NCBI GenBank assembly: GCA_024644775.1
Contig: JAHEHB010000338.1
Coordinates: 1 to 6,175, forward strand
DNA length: 6,175 nucleotides
Source: Deltaproteobacteria bacterium
GTDB taxonomy: Bacteria; Desulfobacterota; Desulfobacteria; Desulfobacterales; SURF-15
Direction of reading: 5' to 3'
The notes beneath the pieces were generated by a model that saw only the letters and a program-made list of their open reading frames with translations, did no database searches and was not told where the DNA came from. Made by a program: the position numbers and the translations under genes. Shown piece after piece: positions 1 through 3,851 of this stretch (its first letter is position 1; every line of letters begins with the position of its first letter).

Positions 1-535
1 AGAACGCATCTTTGATTCGACGCCACGCCTCGACACGCCCGTATTTTTTAAAATCAGCAGCATTCGTATAGGAAACAAAACTTCGGCTCAAACGATCTAT
101 TCGGGAAACGCGGGTGGGCCGTCCATTCCAGTAACAGCCCTCTCCGGTAGCCGCATATATCATTTCGTCTAAGGCAGGAAAATAGGCGACGCCGACCTCA
201 CACGTACCCTCGATCTCTAAACCGATCAGCACCGCATAGAGTGGAACGCCGCGAATAAATGATTTGGTTCCGTCGATGGGATCAATGAACCAACACGTGT
301 CTGTTTTCTCCGCATCCCCACCGTACTCCTCGCCTATAACCATGTGTCCGGGGTAACGTTTTTCGATTTTGGATCGAATCAGCTCTTCAGCCTTTTTATC
401 GGCAAGGGTTACGGGGCTGTCGTCTTCTTTGTATTCTGTTTCCAGATCGCCTTGAAAGAACCCGAGCGTCAGACGGCCTGCGGTATAAGCAGTCTCGACG
501 GCAAAATTCATGTATTCTCTAAGTGAGTTTTTCAT
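1..535 (-). CDS. hisN: Inositol monophosphatase family protein, histidinol-phosphatase-like (3' end outside window)
   Basis: Mg2+-dependent phosphatase of the inositol-monophosphatase fold. The best match is the HisN type that removes phosphate from L-histidinol phosphate in cytosolic histidine biosynthesis. Reading leftward from 535, 178 codons are open to the window edge. Visible metal-site motifs are VTLAD (Asp46), GEEYG (Glu69/Glu70) and WFIDPIDGT (residues 82-90, Asp85 and Asp88). KSFIRGVPLYAVLIGL follows directly, and this RGVP segment is what points to HisN rather than to CysQ or SuhB. The family is usually about 260 residues, so roughly 80 C-terminal residues, including the last metal-ligand motif (WDxAA), lie outside. 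The start is the ATG that overlaps the stop of the upstream acetyltransferase as ATGA, suggesting translational coupling; Met9 is a weaker alternative. The family assignment is firm; histidinol phosphate as substrate is inferred. Confidence 0.8.
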   Translation of the reverse strand, partial: MKNSLREYMNFAVETAYTAGRLTLGFFQGDLETEYKEDDSPVTLADKKAEELIRSKIEKRYPGHMVIGEEYGGDAEKTDTCWFIDPIDGTKSFIRGVPLYAVLIGLEIEGTCEVGVAYFPALDEMIYAATGEGCYWNGRPTRVSRIDRLSRSFVSYTNAADFKKYGRVEAWRRIKDAF

Positions 536-1026
536 CCCGCTATTCCCTTTTCGGTGGTTTTATCGAATTTTAGTTCAAAATACATGGCACCCGGGACAGG
601 GTTATGCCGATACGTTGGGATTTGTTTAAAGCCCATGGATTCGTACAGCACTTTTGCTTTTTTCATGGACGGCACCGTATCCAATCGCATGCGTTCATAT
701 CCGCGTTGTAACGCTTCAGTAATGATGGCACTTGCCAGCATTCGCCCAATCTGTTGACCGCGGCGCTTTGGATTAACATAAAGCCGTTTCATTTCACAGA
801 TATTCGGGCTGAGTGGACGCAATGCCACACACCCCACCGCTTCATCATTTTCCACCGCCAATATCAGGCAACCTTTTGGAGATCTGTAATCTCCGGGCAG
901 ATTTCGGAGTTCTTCTGCGAAGTTCTGAAAATGAAGATCAAAATCCAACGCGTCGGCATACTCTAGGAAGAGTTGCTTGATTCTCTCGATGTCTCTATGG
1001 GTCTTTACCTGGACAAGTCTCACCAT
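532..1026 (-). CDS. GNAT family N-acetyltransferase
   Basis: Probable acetyl-CoA-dependent N-acetyltransferase of 164 residues, the usual size for a single GNAT domain. The core is visible: beta4 segment CEMKRLYVNP (77-86), the CoA pyrophosphate loop KRRGQQIGRML (87-97), the following helix (98-108), and the C-terminal YESMGF (128-133) with a tail PTYRHNPVPGAMYFEL (137-152) typical of a bacterial GNAT subgroup. The CoA loop normally reads R/Q-x-x-G-x-G/A; here the first glycine is Gln92. The acceptor substrate cannot be told. The start ATG (codon 2 is GTG) has no good Shine-Dalgarno in front of it. The stop overlaps the start of the HisN-like gene by 4 bp, so the two are probably one operon transcribed from within the 171-bp gap upstream; I see no convincing promoter there. 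Confidence 0.9.
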   Translation of the reverse strand: MVRLVQVKTHRDIERIKQLFLEYADALDFDLHFQNFAEELRNLPGDYRSPKGCLILAVENDEAVGCVALRPLSPNICEMKRLYVNPKRRGQQIGRMLASAIITEALQRGYERMRLDTVPSMKKAKVLYESMGFKQIPTYRHNPVPGAMYFELKFDKTTEKGIAG

Positions 1027-1197
1027 GGAAATCGCCGCACGATAGAGGGTATTGTCTGACTTTAACGATGTTTTATAAGTGATTCATGTTGGCGGTGTAG
1101 AGAATATGGCACCGTCATTCATAGGGGTTGTATTCCGGTTTTTTTACCGAGTATCTTTTTTATCAAGAATATGGGGCGTCTTTCCCCCGTCTACCCA

Positions 1198-2268
1198 TCA
1201 AGCAATTCGAATCCGCCAACCAAACGGATCTTCTTTATGACCGTACTGTATACCGGTAATTTCATCGTAGAGTTTTTGAGAAAACTCGCCCACATTTCCG
1301 CCTGCGATTTTATGATCTTTGTTTTTAAAGCAGATCTGTCCCACTGGCGATATGACTGCCGCCGTCCCGGTGGCGAACATTTCCTTAAGCCCACCGTTTT
1401 TGCATCCATCGATAACCTCATCGATTGTAATCAGACGCTCGGAAACGTTGATCCCCCAATGTTTGGCCAGTTGGATTACAGAGTCTCTGGTAATTCCAGG
1501 CAAGATGGTGCCCTTAAGAGGCGGGGTCACCAATTCGTCATTGATATAAAAAAAGATATTGCTGGTGCCGACTTCTTCCACATATTTATGTTCTTTCGCA
1601 TCGAGCCACAAAACCTGTGTGTAACCTTTTTCGGCAGCTTGCGTGGACACAAGTAGGGTTGCGCCATAGTTTCCGGATGTTTTGGATTCTCCGGGTCCTC
1701 CTTCTGCGGCGCGAACATATTCACCGGAAACATATATTTTGGTCGGACTGAAACCTCCAGGGTAGTAAGCCCCTACCGGACCCAGAACGATAAAGAAAAG
1801 GTATTGATTGGACGGTCGCACCCCGAGTGCGGGTTCAGTGGCGATCATGGTGGGGCGGATGTAAAGGGATGTTCCTTCCGAGGTCGGAATCCACTCGCGG
1901 TCAAGCAAAATAAGTTCCTTCATGGCCTGTAAATAGAGATCCGGATCTATTTGCGGCATTACCATTCTTTTGGTGGATGAGTTCATCCGCTGTATGTTCT
2001 TTTCAGGCCGAAACAAGGCAATCCCACTGTTATCCAAAGCATATGCTTTGAGCCCTTCGAATACCTCCTGATTGTAATGCAGTACCATGGCCGTCGGATC
2101 GAGCCTTAGATCATCATAGGGTACAATGCGTGCATCGTACCATCCCTTTTCATGTGTATAATCCATCAGAAACATATGATCGGTCGTGTATTTTCCGAAT
2201 CCCAGCTCTGAATCCTTCGGTCGATACTTTTGGCCAATTTTTTTGGATTTAATTACTTTAATTTCCAT
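1198..2268 (-). CDS. ilvE: Branched-chain amino acid aminotransferase
   Basis: PLP-dependent (fold type IV) transaminase interconverting Val, Leu or Ile and 2-oxoglutarate with the matching 2-oxo acids and glutamate (EC 2.6.1.42), the last step of branched-chain amino acid synthesis in the cytosol. The protein is 356 residues and complete, the length of the type II (eukaryotic/Bacillus-like) BCAT group. Motifs: EVFEGLKAY (68-76), GGPGESKTSGNYG with the Schiff-base Lys196 (190-202), EEVGTSNIFF (231-240), the class-IV signature GTILPGITRDSV (253-264) and FATGTAAVISPVG (298-310). The ATG is preceded by AGGGAG about 5 nt upstream, supporting this start. It lies 20 bp downstream of a ROK-kinase remnant and may be last in the tauE operon or have its own promoter; no classical ilv attenuator is apparent. 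The GGGG/CCCC hairpin after the stop lacks a U-run. Confidence 0.96.
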   Translation of the reverse strand: MEIKVIKSKKIGQKYRPKDSELGFGKYTTDHMFLMDYTHEKGWYDARIVPYDDLRLDPTAMVLHYNQEVFEGLKAYALDNSGIALFRPEKNIQRMNSSTKRMVMPQIDPDLYLQAMKELILLDREWIPTSEGTSLYIRPTMIATEPALGVRPSNQYLFFIVLGPVGAYYPGGFSPTKIYVSGEYVRAAEGGPGESKTSGNYGATLLVSTQAAEKGYTQVLWLDAKEHKYVEEVGTSNIFFYINDELVTPPLKGTILPGITRDSVIQLAKHWGINVSERLITIDEVIDGCKNGGLKEMFATGTAAVISPVGQICFKNKDHKIAGGNVGEFSQKLYDEITGIQYGHKEDPFGWRIRIA

Positions 2269-2288
2269 GGTCGCTCCCTCTGTTCAGT

Positions 2289-2408
2289 TTAGTTCTTGTA
2301 AGATGTCACCTGCATTCGTAACCTATCAAAGGTTTCAGTTTTCGCAATAGATTTTTTTGTATTTATGAATTTGGTGCCTCCGATATCAAGGCCGATGTAT
2401 ACAATCAC
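2289..2408 (-). pseudogene. N-terminal remnant of a ROK-family sugar kinase
   Basis: A 39-codon ORF starting with GTG and opening MIVYIGLDIGGTKFI. This is the first beta strand and phosphate-1 motif (DIGGTK) that begins ROK-family proteins (glucokinase, N-acetylglucosamine kinase and similar, usually about 300 residues). After residue 15 the similarity stops; the remaining 24 residues are Lys/Thr-rich and I do not recognise them, and neither other frame continues a ROK domain. A textbook Shine-Dalgarno (AAGGAG, 6 nt spacing) precedes the GTG, so the gene start is intact and may still be translated. It sits 29 bp after the shortened methyltransferase and 20 bp before ilvE. It reads as a gene whose body was deleted. 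An alternative is an ilvE leader peptide, since Ile/Val/Leu are frequent in codons 2-9, but no terminator/antiterminator hairpins are visible. Confidence 0.6.
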
Positions 2409-2414
2409 AAGGTT

Positions 2415-2420
2415 CTCCTT
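2415..2420 (-). promoter_or_regulatory. Strong Shine-Dalgarno of the ROK remnant
   Basis: AAGGAG on the minus strand, 6 nt before the GTG at 2408, within an A-rich context. It decides the start of the 39-codon ROK remnant and indicates that a real gene once began here. Confidence 0.7.
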
Positions 2421-2437
2421 TTTTTATTTGTTATGTA

Positions 2438-2653
2438 TCATCCCCCTTCTCGCAGTCGAGGAATCCAACGGGGAACATTGGCCTTATATTCCCGATAGGT
2501 ATCACCATACCGATTTTCCAAATCTTTTTCCTCAAAAAAGGGAAAATAGACGGCATTTGCGATAAAGAAGATGATCATCCAAATACATACGGGTACAAAA
2601 ACGAGTACTGTGCCGGGAAGTATTATAATTGTGCGGATTAGGCCCCAGTGCAT
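2438..2653 (-). CDS. Internally deleted ICMT/PEMT-like membrane methyltransferase, probably nonfunctional
   Basis: A 71-residue ORF with intact start and stop that joins the two ends of an isoprenylcysteine carboxyl methyltransferase-family protein (SAM-dependent, integral membrane, usually 150-200 residues). Residues 1-22 match the family's N-terminal helix (IILPGTVLVFVP). Residues 25-67 match its C-terminus: the last membrane helix WMIIFFIANAVYFPFF, then EEKDLENRYGDTYREY and VPRWIPRL. Missing between them are the middle membrane helices and the GxYxxxRNPMYxG cofactor-binding region. The junction lies near codons 22-25 (about 2579-2590) and preserves the frame. Such a product lacks most of the SAM site and is unlikely to be active. 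It starts 25 bp after tauE with only a weak GGAAA-like ribosome site. A genuine small family member is possible, but the match to both termini argues for deletion. Confidence 0.7.
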   Translation of the reverse strand: MHWGLIRTIIILPGTVLVFVPVCIWMIIFFIANAVYFPFFEEKDLENRYGDTYREYKANVPRWIPRLREGG

Positions 2654-2678
2654 GTTTGAGTTTCCGAGTGGGCTTACC

Positions 2679-3413
2679 TTATCGAACCAATAGAAATATA
2701 CCGGATACAGCGAGTATGACGGCTACAATTTGTATAAATCGTTCATCACTAATTTGGAAGTGTACCTTGTGGCCTGATATTGTTCCCATAACCAATGCCG
2801 GGGTCAAAAGCAGCGCATATTTGAGTGTCTCCATCGTCAAGAGCCCGGTAGCTGCATAAACACCCACGCGCCAGGAATAGTCAATAGCAAACAGTCCAAT
2901 CAGAGAGGCCCGCAAGACATCTTTTTTCTTTACGTTTTGCGTAAGGTATATCACAAACGCCGGACCGCTCATACCGAATAAACCACCCAAAACACCACCC
3001 ATTGTTCCGGCAAATACCCCCCAACCTGAAGAAAGTGGTTTAACAATACTATGGGTCTTGCCGATCAACAGATGAAGGGCAAATAAGATTATGGTGACTC
3101 CTAAGGCTTTTTTAAGGAATATATTTGCAAATGAAAATAAAATATAGGCCCCGAATAAAGAACCAATAATAGTACCTATTATCAGTGGGATAATGATTTT
3201 CTTGTGAATCGATTTATAGACCTTATTCATCAATAAAATGCTGAGACCCACTTCCAATAGTGCCTCCAGAGGAACTGCAAATTTTAGATCGAATAAAAAC
3301 GCCAGAAGGGGAATACTTACCATGGCACTTCCAAAGCCGGTGAGAGAACGAATAAAAAAAGCCATAAAAATTATCAGACTGCCGGCTGTCGTGACAAACA
3401 CCAAGTTTTCCAT
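2679..3413 (-). CDS. TauE/SafE family sulfite/sulfonate exporter-type permease
   Basis: Integral inner-membrane permease of the TauE/SafE (formerly DUF81) family, linked in characterised members to export of sulfite, sulfoacetate or other small organic anions; the substrate here is unknown. It has 244 residues, close to the usual 240-270, with about eight hydrophobic segments (roughly 5-20, 30-50, 75-95, 98-117, 133-158, 170-190, 196-214, 226-243). The family's internal duplication shows as RSLTGFGSAMVSIPLLAF (22-39) in the first half and GGVLGGLFGMSGPAFVIYL (139-157) in the second, both glycine-rich. The ATG at 3413 has AAAGGA about 11 nt upstream, slightly far. It is first of the leftward run tauE, ICMT fragment, ROK fragment, ilvE, and divergent from the SLC13 permease across a 438-bp repeat-bearing gap. 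No truncation is seen. Confidence 0.9.
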   Translation of the reverse strand: MENLVFVTTAGSLIIFMAFFIRSLTGFGSAMVSIPLLAFLFDLKFAVPLEALLEVGLSILLMNKVYKSIHKKIIIPLIIGTIIGSLFGAYILFSFANIFLKKALGVTIILFALHLLIGKTHSIVKPLSSGWGVFAGTMGGVLGGLFGMSGPAFVIYLTQNVKKKDVLRASLIGLFAIDYSWRVGVYAATGLLTMETLKYALLLTPALVMGTISGHKVHFQISDERFIQIVAVILAVSGIFLLVR

Positions 3414-3511
3414 AGAAGGAAGAGTCCTTTATCGCTGAGACGATTCATGGTATCTTAAACAAACCTACTCGGGGCACTTGTACCATATTCGTGTTTATAA
3501 TGAACCGCTAA

Positions 3512-3600
3512 TTAAGGAAACCTTGCATAAGTTTCGCACCCCTTTTTCTCGGTGAATGGATGCAAACTGTATGTCGGATGATATTTTTGAGGGCAAAATA
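3512..3600 (-). repeat. Left copy of inverted repeat (perfect 34-bp core at 3567-3600)
   Basis: Bases 3567-3600 are the exact reverse complement of 3747-3780 (34/34, read by eye). Similarity continues outward with mismatches: the block GGGG-x-GCGAAACTT-x-TG is present in both copies, and both end in CTTAA (3512-3516 here). Inside this copy the minus-strand sequence can fold as GAAACTT/AGGTTTC with a 5-nt loop (3517-3535). Inward of the core the two copies diverge. Likely one arm of a miniature element or one of a pair of REP-like repeats. Confidence 0.85.
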
Positions 3601-3636
3601 CCTTCGAAGAGGGCTACGACAACGGCACACACGACT

Positions 3637-3665
3637 TTGAAAACGGCGCTTAAACAAAACATAAA
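3637..3665 (+). promoter_or_regulatory. Weak candidate sigma70 promoter between the repeat arms
   Basis: TTGAAA (3637-3642) and CATAAA (3660-3665) are separated by 17 bp, matching 5/6 and 4/6 of the sigma70 consensus. If used, the transcript would cross the right repeat arm before the SLC13 gene. It is a consensus match only and could easily be chance. Confidence 0.2.
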
Positions 3666-3746
3666 CTATACAGGTATCTAAATACACCGCCACTGTGCCT
3701 ATGCAGGGGGTTTGTTATCGGGTGCTGCCAACCCGCACCGCGTCAT

Positions 3747-3833
3747 TATTTTGCCCTCAAAAATATCATCCGACATACAGCAACAGGCACTCGAGTAAAA
3801 CTGGGGGCGCGAAACTTGTGTCTGTTATCTTAA
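3747..3833 (+). repeat. Right copy of inverted repeat (perfect 34-bp core at 3747-3780)
   Basis: Exact reverse complement of 3567-3600 over its first 34 bases, followed by a diverged extension that keeps the GGGG-x-GCGAAACTT block (about 3803-3817) and ends in CTTAA (3829-3833). Its end is only about 6 bp from the Shine-Dalgarno of the SLC13 gene, so this copy forms nearly all of that gene's immediate upstream region. Confidence 0.85.
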
Positions 3834-3838
3834 ACGAA

Positions 3839-3843
3839 AGGAA
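3839..3843 (+). promoter_or_regulatory. Shine-Dalgarno deciding the TTG start of the SLC13 gene
   Basis: AGGAA in the context AAAGGAAT, 8-9 nt before TTG 3852. The in-frame sequence between the upstream stop (TAA 3831-3833) and this TTG contains no ATG or GTG. The ATG at 3845 is in another frame. Confidence 0.65.
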
Positions 3844-3851
3844 TATGCCCC

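Larger units (their letters stand above)
3414..3851. other. 438-bp divergent intergenic region holding an inverted-repeat element
   Basis: No credible protein gene occurs here. The short ORFs on either strand are mostly made of the inverted repeat and resemble no family I know. Contents from left to right: tauE leader (3414-3511), outer and perfect left repeat arm (3512-3600), a 146-bp spacer with a small hairpin (CGGGT/ACCCG at 3719-3735), the right arm and its outer extension (3747-3833), then the SLC13 ribosome site. Promoters for both divergent genes should lie here, but only weak matches were found. Confidence 0.75.

Noticed and set aside
1107..1121. Sigma54-like TGGCAC-N5-TTCA on the plus strand
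   Set aside because: The -12 element is wrong (TTCA, not TTGC) and it points into the 3' end of ilvE with no rightward gene downstream.
1136..1149. CGGT/ACCG hairpin with a T-rich loop in the ilvE-GNAT gap
   Set aside because: Four base pairs, with the T-run in the loop rather than downstream; not a credible terminator.
1173..1187. GGGG/CCCC hairpin just after the ilvE stop as a terminator
   Set aside because: Only 4 bp of stem and no U-run after it in the direction of ilvE transcription.
1171..1656. 161-codon plus-strand ORF across the ilvE 3' half
   Set aside because: It is antisense to a well-conserved aminotransferase, has no family resemblance and no ribosome site.
2289..2408. ilvE attenuation leader peptide (five Ile/Val/Leu in the first nine codons)
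   Set aside because: The ROK motif explains those residues better, and no alternative hairpins or terminator lie between this ORF and ilvE.
3478..3501. TTGTAC and a perfect TATAAT as a rightward promoter
   Set aside because: The spacer is only 12 bp and the next rightward gene starts about 350 bp away, beyond the repeat element.
3508..3693. 61-codon minus-strand ORF in the divergent region
   Set aside because: Mostly a translation of the left repeat arm, with no ribosome site or family similarity.
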